A program made the position numbers and the translations under genes. Under the pieces are notes generated by a model, which worked only from the letters and a program-made list of their open reading frames with translations, was not told the DNA's origin and ran no database searches. 43,412 nt of DNA from a virus, in IMG/VR virus record IMGVR_UViG_3300013286_000019, positions 1-43,412 of that record; one strand, 5' to 3'. Positions 14,826 through 22,546 of this stretch are shown here, piece by piece (within the stretch, counting starts at the first letter, position 1; the number at the start of each line of letters is the position of its first letter).

Positions 14826-15071
14826 TCAGTCCTCGTCTTCGCCGTAGTCGTAATCTATTTCGTCGTCCTCATCCTCTGCATTCTCATTTACGACAAGCTC
14901 AATAGCATTGTCTAAATGAGGATCATAACCCATGAGTCCTTCGAGAACAGATAGTTCTACATCCTTGCCAACTAGGAAATCAACATAGTGATTTGCCGCA
15001 GTTTCTTTGTTTTTATCAGAGACATATTCGCGGAATATGTCCCATACTTCAATAATTAGATCTTCTTCCAT
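14826..15071 (-). CDS. Small acidic protein between uvsX and uvsY
   Basis: An 81-residue protein with a helical first part (LIIEVWDIFREYVSDKNKET, then LVGKDVELSVLEGLMGYDPH) and a tail made almost only of Asp, Glu and Tyr (residues about 66-81, ending EDEDDEIDYDYGEDED). Acidic tails of this kind often mimic DNA or bind basic proteins such as SSB partners; this is inference. Its start overlaps the uvsX stop (TAATG), and uvsY follows at once, so it is very likely co-translated with the recombination proteins. Confidence 0.75.
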   Translation of the reverse strand: MEEDLIIEVWDIFREYVSDKNKETAANHYVDFLVGKDVELSVLEGLMGYDPHLDNAIELVVNENAEDEDDEIDYDYGEDED

Positions 15072-16129
15072 TATGCTTCCTCATTTTCTTCTACAGCCGT
15101 AATTGTGGGAGTGATATCGGTCCACTCTGCCATCATAATAGTTAGTCCATCTTTCTCATTACGTTCCCAAGCCTTGCGGAATTGTTTGATAATTTCGCCA
15201 TCCTTGGTTGTGTAAACAAGACTGTTGCCTTCCTTCTTCAATGCGTTTTTAGCCTCAAATAGATCAACTAATCCGCTGAATGGACTCATACCAGTTGAGT
15301 AAGGAATTTCAACTTGGACTGACTCAAATGGTTTTGCGTAGCGTGTTTTCATAATCTTACAAGCTGAACGGATACCGTTTACAGTTGTAGTCTTATTACC
15401 ATCGGCATCAGTTTTCAATTTCAACTTGCGCATTGCAACCACAATAGATGACGCATAGATAAAACCTTGACCGCCACTAATTTTGTCATCTGGGTCAAAC
15501 ATATCCTGGCTAGCGTATGTGTGATTGGTACAAACCAATCCAACATTCCATGAACCGAACATGTTTACACAATTACGAACAAGTGATGTAAGTGCTTTAG
15601 GTTTACGACCCATATCACCTTTCATTTCACCTGCTTCAAACTGATTTACGTCTGTAGGAGTCAATAACATACCTAATGAATCGATAACAAACAATACCTT
15701 GGGACGTTGTTCATCAGGCATCAATTTGTATTCTTTCATGAATTCACTGATGGTTTTTGCCACGTCATCAATCATAGCCATGTTGAGTTTTAACAACTTT
15801 TCATCGCTAGTATCAACGCCAAGATCAATTAACCACTTCTCATCAAGAGCGTTTTCACTGTCAACTAGGATAACATAAATGCCTTGTTCCTGTGCTGCCT
15901 TAATGATGTTTCCGGAGCAGATATAAGATTTACCTGCGCCGGATTCGCCAGCAAACACAGTTACCTTACCCAGGGGAACTCCCTTAAAGAAGTCCCCTGA
16001 TATAAGATAGTTAAGGGCATAATTACCAGTTGAAATCCAGTCTGTGGGATCGTTAAAGCCAATACCTAAACCATCAATGGATTTAGTGATGCTTTTACGA
16101 AATTTAGAGATATCAAATGCTTTTGCCAT
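15071..16129 (-). CDS. uvsX: RecA-like recombinase UvsX
   Basis: A 352-residue strand-exchange protein that drives recombination-dependent replication. Walker A is GESGAGKS at residues 61-68. YVILVDSENALDE holds the catalytic Glu region, and VLFVIDSLGML is Walker B. KISGGQGFIYASSIVVAM corresponds to the DNA-binding loop and following strand of UvsX. The C-terminus is acidic, as in RecA proteins. Length matches T4 UvsX (391) allowing for a shorter C-terminus. ATG at 16129 is preceded by TAGGGAAAG, a fair Shine-Dalgarno site, 13 bp after gp32. Confidence 0.95.
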   Translation of the reverse strand: MAKAFDISKFRKSITKSIDGLGIGFNDPTDWISTGNYALNYLISGDFFKGVPLGKVTVFAGESGAGKSYICSGNIIKAAQEQGIYVILVDSENALDEKWLIDLGVDTSDEKLLKLNMAMIDDVAKTISEFMKEYKLMPDEQRPKVLFVIDSLGMLLTPTDVNQFEAGEMKGDMGRKPKALTSLVRNCVNMFGSWNVGLVCTNHTYASQDMFDPDDKISGGQGFIYASSIVVAMRKLKLKTDADGNKTTTVNGIRSACKIMKTRYAKPFESVQVEIPYSTGMSPFSGLVDLFEAKNALKKEGNSLVYTTKDGEIIKQFRKAWERNEKDGLTIMMAEWTDITPTITAVEENEEA

Positions 16130-16142
16130 TTAACTTTCCCTA

Positions 16143-17141
16143 TTAAGACTTTTGACGATTGCGAATCATCGCAATAATATCTGCTGCACGACTACCTGCA
16201 TCACCAGTTGCTGGAGCAGATTGCTCTGCCGCAACAGCTTTAGCGGGTGTTGCTACCGCAGGTTCAAAAGGGACGTCATCTTCATCTACCGGAGTAGATG
16301 CCACTGGTGTAGGAGTTGCTGCACGTGGTGCAGAACCCGTTGCTTGACCGCTACCACCATAGCCTGCTGGCTTGAAGTATTGTGCCCAACGATCTGGATC
16401 GTATGCTTCGCCATCAACTGAAGCTTCAAACATTTCTTTGATCACTTTGAGTTCAACTTCACCTGGCTTTTTAGGTAGGAAGCTCTTCAAATCGTGAAGA
16501 CCGTATTGTTCAATTGCTGCATTTTCTTCAACACTCAATGCACGTTCACGACGAGCCCAAGTAGAAGTAGAGTAGTCAGCATAGCCACCTTTAGATGTCT
16601 TTGCAATCTTGAAATCCAAACCACGGACATAGTCTGTTGGCAATTCATCAATCTCACTATCCATCAACGCATTCTTAACAATGTTAAAAATTTGTGAGCC
16701 GATGATGAATCGACGGATTGGATTTTCAGGAGTTTTGTCTTCTTGTAGTTTGCTGTCAACTACATAACCTTGGAAAAGGTAAGACTTCTTTTTCCAGTAC
16801 TTACGACCCATGTCTTCCAGACTCTTGTCTTTGAACCATGGACGAACTTCAGTCAATACTGGACATGTTTCACCCCACATCTCCATGCAAGGGACTTGCA
16901 CAGTCACTGGCTTGGAGTTGGTTTCACCTTTGACACCGGCAAAAGGCAATTTGATCATTGCACGTTCAATCCAGAAGAAAGTGTTGTTAGGATCTGCGTC
17001 AGGTAGGAAACGTACTGTAGTAGTAGTACCTTCTGCGGCATTCCAGTGAGGGTAAATTGCGTTGTCTCCACCGTTCGAGCTACCGGTGTTTTGTTGAGAA
17101 CTTGCTTGAAGTTTTGCGCGAATTTCTGCTAATGTTGCCAT
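16143..17141 (-). CDS. 32: Single-stranded DNA-binding protein gp32
   Basis: A 332-residue gp32 homologue. The N-terminal part (ATLAEIRAKLQASSQQ) is the self-association region. The core contains TTTVRFLPDADPNNTFFWIE, and VPCMEMWGETCPV with two Cys that may be part of the zinc site. RPWFKDKSLEDMGRKYWKKK and YLFQGYVV belong to the OB-fold region of T4-type SSBs. From about residue 255 the chain is rich in Ala, Pro, Thr and acidic residues, the flexible tail that binds partner proteins. It ends in a basic IRNRQKS rather than an acidic tip. It heads the long replication operon. Confidence 0.92.
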   Translation of the reverse strand: MATLAEIRAKLQASSQQNTGSSNGGDNAIYPHWNAAEGTTTTVRFLPDADPNNTFFWIERAMIKLPFAGVKGETNSKPVTVQVPCMEMWGETCPVLTEVRPWFKDKSLEDMGRKYWKKKSYLFQGYVVDSKLQEDKTPENPIRRFIIGSQIFNIVKNALMDSEIDELPTDYVRGLDFKIAKTSKGGYADYSTSTWARRERALSVEENAAIEQYGLHDLKSFLPKKPGEVELKVIKEMFEASVDGEAYDPDRWAQYFKPAGYGGSGQATGSAPRAATPTPVASTPVDEDDVPFEPAVATPAKAVAAEQSAPATGDAGSRAADIIAMIRNRQKS

Positions 17142-17164
17142 AATGTTTTGCCTTTATAAAATGT

Positions 17165-17187
17165 ATTATGCCTCTTTCTTAAAGCCA
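17165..17187 (-). promoter_or_regulatory. Possible middle-type promoter for gp32
   Basis: On the minus strand TTGGCTTTA, similar to the T4 MotA box, is followed 9 bp later by CATAAT (17170-17165). The spacing is shorter than in T4 and no MotA gene is seen here, so this is a weak candidate. Confidence 0.25.
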
Positions 17188-17200
17188 ACTGACTAAAAGA

Positions 17201-17234
17201 AAAACTGTGCATAGCGTTAACTATACACAGTTTT
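17201..17234 (-). terminator. Intrinsic terminator after the 693-aa gene
   Basis: AAAACTGTG and CACAGTTTT form the outer stem and ATAG/CTAT the inner stem around CGTTAA. On the minus strand the hairpin is followed by TTTTTCTTTT. It lies 39 bp after the stop at 17273 and would end late transcription. The stem is nearly symmetric, so it might also act in the other direction. Confidence 0.75.
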
Positions 17235-17241
17235 ATTTATA
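17234..17241 (-). promoter_or_regulatory. T4-type late promoter TATAAATA overlapping a terminator
   Basis: A perfect TATAAATA on the minus strand whose last base is the first base of the terminator stem. With T4 spacing the start site would fall near 17228, inside the 5' arm. An RNA starting here could not form the complete hairpin and would read on into gp32 with a leader of about 87 nt. Confidence 0.5.
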
Positions 17242-17272
17242 CATGCAACCTAAAAGGTTATGATAATATGGT

Positions 17273-19354
17273 TTATTTTGCCAATCCTGCTAGCTTCAAA
17301 ATGCTTTCCATTTCTGGAGATTTTTGTTCAGCTGGCATAATATTTTTATCAACTGGGCCTTGATCACCAATGCCTTCTACTTTAGTTTTGATATTGCCCA
17401 CTAGTTCTTTTAGTCTTGCCAAGCCATCATCACCGTGACTAGCTGATGCTTGTCCGTTGGCCACTTGACCGTGTTTCTGTTGCCATTCTTGTGTTAGCTT
17501 TTGAATAAATGCCTCTGCCATTTGGTGTGCCTGTTCGCCTGCTTCTTCTCCAAATTTTTCTGCAATTTGTTTCTTAACATCTAATGCGATGCCTTCTTCG
17601 CCGCGGAATGGACCAACTGTAGGATTGTCTCTGTTGTAGAAACTGCCAACAATTTTAGCAACTTCTTTGATCATAGATCCTTTGTCTTCGCCCATTGCAC
17701 CTGGAGGAGGAACCATATCTGTATTTTCATTTTGTCCCATGTGCTGTAGTTCGCTCATAGTGTCGCCAAGGAAGTCTTCACTGCTAATTAATGAACGAGC
17801 TTGGTTAGGACTCATGTTTAATTCTTTTACCAATGCCATGCCGATTGCTTTTACTAGTTCGCCTTCTTTTGCTGGATCGTAAGTGATGCCGTGGCTGAAT
17901 AGAAATTGTGCAACTTGATAGCTTGTTCTATCTTCTACGGCTTCCACTGTAGGTTGTCCTGCAGGTGCTTGTGTATTACTCATACCTAATGCTACCAATA
18001 GTTCTGGATAATTTTCATTTGCCCATAGTTGGAATACTTCGATGGGATCAGTTGTGCTGTCCAACTCTTTTGCCTGTTGAAATTTATTTTCCAAATTGTC
18101 ATCGTCTAAACCAAATTCACTGAAGAAACTATACGCTGTATCTAGATTTAATTGACCTTCTGGTAATTCTAATAATGCCTGCTTTAATGCTGCAATTTGA
18201 TCGTCTGCAAGTTTGCCTTGTTCAGTTGCCTCTGCCCAGTTTTCAAATGCGTCAAATGCGCTTTCTTTAACAGGAGAATCGCAGGCGCAAGGGTCTTCTT
18301 TGCAGTCTGGGCAGATGTCAGTTTCTTCACTAACATATGATTCAAGATCAACTTTGTTGGTCTCTCTCATGATGCTGTGTAGTAAGGGAAAGAAACCTGC
18401 TAGTTCTTCTTGGAATGTAGATTGTGTAAATTTCTGTTTGTATTCTTCCATAGTGACAGCATCAAGTTCCATGATGTCGTCGTCCATTGGGGCTTGTGCT
18501 CCTAGACCTTCTGCCCATGCTTCGTAATGATGACGCTTACCTAGTGCTTCAATTTGTGCTTTAAGTTCTTGTAGTCGGCCTACGGCCCTTTCTGTAATGC
18601 CTGTGGCGTCATCATGTAGGCTAGTCCGTTGAATTTTACGTTGGAATTCTTGTAGTTGAGCTATGTTTTCGCTCATTTTAATAATTGCTTTGCCTGCTTG
18701 ATCATGTGGGGCACCACCGTGATCTACGTGTTGTGCCATAGCAAATGCGCCTGCTGGGTGAATAAATGGATACTTAAACCGTTCACCGTCTCTGTTCTGA
18801 ATAAAAATTGCCTTGATATTGTTCTTCTGACTGCGGCTTCCAGCAAATGTTTCATCTACCGGTTTAGCGTGGCGAACAATAACTTCTGTGCTGCCTTTAA
18901 CTGCTCTACTGGTTTTCTTTGTACTCTTGTGGTTCCAGCGTGATTCGTTCATGTTCATAGTAGGTTCTTCCTTGGGGCCCTGTGTAGCGGCCAAATGTTG
19001 AAAATCGTTTTTGTCTAGATTTGTCTTTGCGATGTCGCGCGTATCAAATCTTAATAGTCTACGCATTGCAAAGTAGCGCATTTCCTTTAGGAAACTATAC
19101 CACATCTTCTTGGCCACATCGTCTTGATTTTCTGTAATACCCTGGCTGTAGTAAATCTTTAAACTGCCCAAATCATTTAAACTAATACTAACACGGCCTA
19201 GATCAGTGCCTTCCATTACGAAGTCAAAGTCAAAGAATCGTGCATCTGCAGGGTCAATAGTGACTGCACCGGCTTCGTCGCCCATTTCTAAATTGCTGAA
19301 ACGGCTACGAACCTTGTCGAATAAATCTTGGGAAATAATTTGGATAGCGTTCAT
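17273..19354 (-). CDS. Large unknown head-block protein, 693 aa
   Basis: Not recognised. The N-terminal 110 residues look globular (FFDFDFVMEGTDLGRVSISL, then MWYSFLKEMRYFAMRRLLRF). A second basic region (about 140-260) contains VKGSTEVIVRHAKPVDETF and FKYPFIHPAGAFAMAQHVDH. The rest is acidic, helical and low in complexity, with a Cys cluster CPDCKEDPCAC that may bind zinc. It ends in ESILKLAGLAK, a peptide shared with the protein two genes upstream. The start is ATG at 19354 (MNAIQIIS), since a longer frame to 19408 would overlap gp17; a late-type box overlaps the gp17 stop just before it. It is probably a virion or prohead-core protein, by position only. Confidence 0.65.
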   Translation of the reverse strand: MNAIQIISQDLFDKVRSRFSNLEMGDEAGAVTIDPADARFFDFDFVMEGTDLGRVSISLNDLGSLKIYYSQGITENQDDVAKKMWYSFLKEMRYFAMRRLLRFDTRDIAKTNLDKNDFQHLAATQGPKEEPTMNMNESRWNHKSTKKTSRAVKGSTEVIVRHAKPVDETFAGSRSQKNNIKAIFIQNRDGERFKYPFIHPAGAFAMAQHVDHGGAPHDQAGKAIIKMSENIAQLQEFQRKIQRTSLHDDATGITERAVGRLQELKAQIEALGKRHHYEAWAEGLGAQAPMDDDIMELDAVTMEEYKQKFTQSTFQEELAGFFPLLHSIMRETNKVDLESYVSEETDICPDCKEDPCACDSPVKESAFDAFENWAEATEQGKLADDQIAALKQALLELPEGQLNLDTAYSFFSEFGLDDDNLENKFQQAKELDSTTDPIEVFQLWANENYPELLVALGMSNTQAPAGQPTVEAVEDRTSYQVAQFLFSHGITYDPAKEGELVKAIGMALVKELNMSPNQARSLISSEDFLGDTMSELQHMGQNENTDMVPPPGAMGEDKGSMIKEVAKIVGSFYNRDNPTVGPFRGEEGIALDVKKQIAEKFGEEAGEQAHQMAEAFIQKLTQEWQQKHGQVANGQASASHGDDGLARLKELVGNIKTKVEGIGDQGPVDKNIMPAEQKSPEMESILKLAGLAK

Positions 19355-19360
19355 ATTCTT

Positions 19361-19368
19361 ATATTTAG
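19361..19368 (-). promoter_or_regulatory. Late-type box CTAAATAT 6 nt before ATG
   Basis: Minus-strand CTAAATAT followed by AAGAAT and the ATG at 19354; it includes the gp17 stop codon TAA. Nearly identical to the site before gp14 (CTAAATATAAGACTATG). No Shine-Dalgarno site is present. Confidence 0.5.
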
Positions 19369-20954
19369 TACGAACTAATGTATATGGGCATGGGTAAGTC
19401 GTGATCATCCATTCCCGTATGATCTCGCATCTTGTCGTAAATTGCAGGATCCCAGTCTTGCAATAGCATGACCATGCGTATAACTAATAATAATGCAGCT
19501 ACTAAATCGTCGTGCTGGCCTACTTTGGCTTTGAAAGTAATACCCTGTGCTACAAATGTTTTCAACTCGCTAACTAAAACTTTACTGTTAACTTTGATCT
19601 GTTTTGTTTCAATTAGCTGTTTAAGTTTAGCACAAGCTGATATTTTTGCGGCGTGTGTAGTGTTAAATCCCTTGCGGAACCGACGTACATGACCTTTCTT
19701 AATTGGCTCACTTAAGAACAATCCTGGGAATGTTTCTTCACCTAATTCGTTGATAGCTACCAGTGCAGCTTCGCCTAGAGTATTATTTTCCACGCTGTAA
19801 TAGATGTTAGGGGCAACACCCGCTGCCTGACATTTGTCGTCAATGTGTTTCAACAAGTCTCGCAAAATACGGGCCTGTGCCTGCACTGGGGTCATGTTGT
19901 GATGCCATTCGCACACTTGATCCATGCTAGGTAATTCTAATATTTCAATAGCAGCGTAGTCACCACCTGTGCCTAAACTAGGATCTAATGCCACAAGATA
20001 CATACTGTTGGGATTGATTCTCTTATACCACCTGGCCTGTCCCATCTTCATAGTGGGCTCACGCCCTTCCATATCAGAAAGGCTAATACTGTTGATCAAT
20101 GTTTCGTCAAAGATCAAGAATTCACATTCGTGTTCTCGCTGGAATCGTTCATATCCCACACGAGATACTTCTTCGTTTTTCCACTTTTCATCACGGTCTG
20201 GGTGCTCTGACCAAATGGCAATACAAGGATAGAATCCGTTACGGCCTAGTTCTTGAGCATTGCCGTGTTCGTCAAATCTCTTGTTAGCCTCGTTCCATAT
20301 TTGTGCAAACTGGTCTTCATCACTGTTAGGAGTTGATGTAATAATTGCCTTACCACCAGTTGCTAGTGTAGGCGAAATGGATGTCCAAAACTCTACGGCA
20401 ATGTTTGGTTCAACATAGGCAAACTCGTCGCAGTACAGCAAAGATACAGACATACCACGACCTGTTGTTTCAGTTGTTGTCTGTGCAACAATGCGTGATC
20501 CGTTGTCAAATTCTAAACTTTGTTTGTTGTAACTTGTAACACCAGCACGAATAAAGTCGGGACATGTTTCGTATGCATAACGCAGACGTTGCATAATTTC
20601 TTGAGCACCTGTGTATTTGTGCGCCGAGATAAGAATTGTACTATCAGGTACAAACATTGCGTACCATAGTAAATAGCCTACGGCTGTTGTGGTCTTTCCC
20701 ATCTGGCGCCCAAGCATATTTACACTGAAACGGTGTCCGTGATAGCTATCCAATAACCGCTTTTGGTATACAAATGGTTTGTATTGTATCTTACCTTTTG
20801 TGGGGTGTTGAATAAAGAAAAAGTTGTCTAAAAAGTATTCTGGACCGCTGATCATATCACTGCATTTGAGCATGTGCTCAACATCTTCGTCAGTCCAACG
20901 CTGTGTAGCGTTTGCTTTTTTAACTAAATTACCGTCTAAACTTCTTGTGGCCAT
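19365..20954 (-). CDS. 17: Terminase large subunit gp17
   Basis: A 529-residue packaging motor that pumps DNA into the prohead with its ATPase domain and cuts it with its nuclease domain. The Walker A motif is LGRQMGKT at residues 81-88, the variant typical of T4 gp17. SLLYCDEFAYV is Walker B with the catalytic Glu, and ITSTPN is the coupling motif. The RNase H-like nuclease has VALDPSLGTGGDYAAIEI with the metal-binding Asp, and a later HDDLVAALLL with the distal acidic residues. T4 gp17 is 610 aa, so this one lacks some terminal parts. ATG at 20954 has a late-type box just upstream. Confidence 0.95.
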   Translation of the reverse strand: MATRSLDGNLVKKANATQRWTDEDVEHMLKCSDMISGPEYFLDNFFFIQHPTKGKIQYKPFVYQKRLLDSYHGHRFSVNMLGRQMGKTTTAVGYLLWYAMFVPDSTILISAHKYTGAQEIMQRLRYAYETCPDFIRAGVTSYNKQSLEFDNGSRIVAQTTTETTGRGMSVSLLYCDEFAYVEPNIAVEFWTSISPTLATGGKAIITSTPNSDEDQFAQIWNEANKRFDEHGNAQELGRNGFYPCIAIWSEHPDRDEKWKNEEVSRVGYERFQREHECEFLIFDETLINSISLSDMEGREPTMKMGQARWYKRINPNSMYLVALDPSLGTGGDYAAIEILELPSMDQVCEWHHNMTPVQAQARILRDLLKHIDDKCQAAGVAPNIYYSVENNTLGEAALVAINELGEETFPGLFLSEPIKKGHVRRFRKGFNTTHAAKISACAKLKQLIETKQIKVNSKVLVSELKTFVAQGITFKAKVGQHDDLVAALLLVIRMVMLLQDWDPAIYDKMRDHTGMDDHDLPMPIYISSY

Positions 20955-20959
20955 AATCT

Positions 20960-20966
20960 TATTTAC
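20960..20966 (-). promoter_or_regulatory. Late-type box GTAAATA 5 nt before gp17 ATG
   Basis: Minus-strand GTAAATA, then AGATT and ATG at 20954. It follows directly on the T run of the upstream terminator, so gp17 needs its own promoter here, which supports the box as a real promoter. Confidence 0.5.
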
Positions 20967-20972
20967 TGAAAA

Positions 20973-20996
20973 AAATAGCCTCCGAAGAGGCTATTT
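20973..20996 (-). terminator. Strong intrinsic terminator with TTCG loop
   Basis: A perfect 10-bp stem AAATAGCCTC/GAGGCTATTT with a four-base loop. On the minus strand the loop reads TTCG closed by C and G, the stable tetraloop favoured in T4 terminators, and the stem runs into seven or more T. It ends the transcript of the acidic 307-aa gene, 19 bp after its stop. Confidence 0.92.
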
Positions 20997-21014
20997 GGAT
21001 TACATCCTAATGTA

Positions 21015-21938
21015 TTACTTTGTCAAACCAGCTAGTTTTAACATAGAATCAAATTCTTCGTTAGTTCTGTTGCTGGACCAAACTTTAGCACCAGACGATT
21101 TATTACGGTCATCAGTTGCCTTTTGAGCAGTGTCTTGGCTCTTTTCTTTTTGCTTGCGAATAAATGCAGGAACTTTGTCCATATCTGCACCTTCTTCCAT
21201 TTCTTCGTCGTCTTCAGCAGCTTCGTCCATTTCTTCTTCAGAAGATTCACCAATGAACTTTTTGTATTCTTTCATCAAGTTTTCAAATGTAGCTGTAGGC
21301 TGTGTTCCGATACGCTTCTTACCTTCTTCATCGTTGCCGCCACCTTGTGGGTTATCTTGTTTGGCAAAATTGTTGGAACCAAATGCTGGAGGTTTTGTAG
21401 GATCAGCAGGACTGTTGTCGTATTGACTTTCGTCTTCTGGCTCATCATCTTTCTCTGCATCGTGGTCGTCCATGTCGTGATCGCCGTCGCCGTCGATATC
21501 ACCGTGTGCTTTGCTAACACCGTCATCATCGCTACCAAACATACCACCTTGATCGTTGCCGCCTTCTTCATCACCGCCGTCTAATTCTGGATTCAATTTG
21601 TCGATTACAGAACGCATCATGTCGCTGTCAGTAGCAGCAGGTCCAACGGCTGTAACTGGTTCAGCAGTCATTACTGTTGGTTCAGGTTCCATGCCCAAGT
21701 GCTCTGGTTCTACTTTGTTCAAACCTGCTAGAGACATAATGTCTTTTAGCATACCGCTCAATTCTTCACCGCTAGCAGCAGTCATATTGATACTGGCAGG
21801 AGTGTTTGGAGCGCCGCCCATGCCGTCCATCATGCCCATTGGGCCGCATTCTGCTAGGTCTGCACCTTCTCTAACCATGTTAGGGTTTTTTGCATCTAGC
21901 TCAGCTAGGCGTTTCATTACGTCGATCATTTTCATCAT
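21015..21938 (-). CDS. Acidic, low-complexity head-internal or core protein candidate
   Basis: A 307-residue protein, very acidic and largely disordered. GDIDGDGDHDMDDHDAE in the middle resembles a calcium-binding Asp-rich loop of the EF-hand/dockerin/TSP3 kind. ATFENLMKEYKKFIGESSEE and a long Glu/Asp run follow. It ends in DSMLKLAGLTK, and an internal copy, MLKDIMSLAGLNK, lies near residue 65. The gene lies between gp16 and gp17, where T4 has none. The abundance of acidic residues and a helical segment suit a scaffold or packaged internal protein; this is inference. ATG-ATG at 21938 has AAGGAAAT upstream as Shine-Dalgarno and is 2 bp after the previous gene. Confidence 0.65.
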   Translation of the reverse strand: MMKMIDVMKRLAELDAKNPNMVREGADLAECGPMGMMDGMGGAPNTPASINMTAASGEELSGMLKDIMSLAGLNKVEPEHLGMEPEPTVMTAEPVTAVGPAATDSDMMRSVIDKLNPELDGGDEEGGNDQGGMFGSDDDGVSKAHGDIDGDGDHDMDDHDAEKDDEPEDESQYDNSPADPTKPPAFGSNNFAKQDNPQGGGNDEEGKKRIGTQPTATFENLMKEYKKFIGESSEEEMDEAAEDDEEMEEGADMDKVPAFIRKQKEKSQDTAQKATDDRNKSSGAKVWSSNRTNEEFDSMLKLAGLTK

Positions 21939-21940
21939 GA

Positions 21941-22534
21941 TTATTTCCTTGGGTCTTCTGCCAATTTTAATACACCACCTTGTGTATCTGATGGCGTATC
22001 GGTGCTATATTTTGCAGCACCCTCTGTTGGGATTTCTTCTCCGCGGGCTTTACGTTGTAACTTTAAAATGTCGTTTAATTCTTTAACAAATCCAGTATTG
22101 TATTTGTCTCCGTAGTAATCTTCAAATTGAGGATTGCCTGCTTCTTTGTAATCGGGATCATTTAACAAAGCTCCTTCGCGCTCAACAACAGGAGTTTGAT
22201 ATTCTTCACTTGGTTCGCCCGGGCGACGAACAACTAAATTCTGTTTGCTAACACCTAGTTCTGTTGCTAGGTATTCTGTAAGTTCTTGCTGTGTAGTTGG
22301 GTAATCTAATGTAACTTCATAGATACTAACTTCGCAATTCTTAACTTGTGGAAAATCTAAAGGAAGTGCTTGAATCGGAGTTTTAGCAGACCTTTTGAAT
22401 CCACTCATTGCATATCTGTCTAACAATGTTTTCATTGCTGCTTCTTGCTCTGTTGTGAAGTCACCGGCTACTTTAACACGGAAGTCATACTTCTTTGAAG
22501 ATTCGGAGAGGTATTCTTTGAATGTCTTGGTCAT
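21941..22534 (-). CDS. Hypothetical protein with capsid-targeting-like N-terminus
   Basis: A 197-residue protein, not recognised as a family. It starts MTKTFKEYLSESSKK, close to the T4 capsid-targeting sequence of internal proteins (MKTYQEFIAEA), which directs proteins into the prohead. A small alpha/beta domain follows (about 15-110, KYDFRVKVAGDFTTEQEAAM), then an acidic, flexible C-terminus with GGVLKLAEDPRK at the end. The ATG at 22534 is preceded by AATAAATA and has no Shine-Dalgarno site. A head-internal role is inferred from the N-terminus and the gp16-gp17 location. Confidence 0.6.
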   Translation of the reverse strand: MTKTFKEYLSESSKKYDFRVKVAGDFTTEQEAAMKTLLDRYAMSGFKRSAKTPIQALPLDFPQVKNCEVSIYEVTLDYPTTQQELTEYLATELGVSKQNLVVRRPGEPSEEYQTPVVEREGALLNDPDYKEAGNPQFEDYYGDKYNTGFVKELNDILKLQRKARGEEIPTEGAAKYSTDTPSDTQGGVLKLAEDPRK

Positions 22535-22538
22535 AGTG

Positions 22539-22546
22539 TATTTATT
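22539..22546 (-). promoter_or_regulatory. Late-type box AATAAATA 4 nt before ATG
   Basis: Minus-strand AATAAATA covering the gp16 stop codon, then CACT and the ATG at 22534. Part of the recurrent short-spacing set. Confidence 0.45.

Noticed and set aside
21123-22086. Plus-strand frames rich in Phe/Val or Ser/Pro opposite the acidic head proteins
   Set aside because: Shadow frames of low-complexity Asp/Glu-rich coding DNA. The minus-strand genes have Shine-Dalgarno sites, tight spacing and a terminator.
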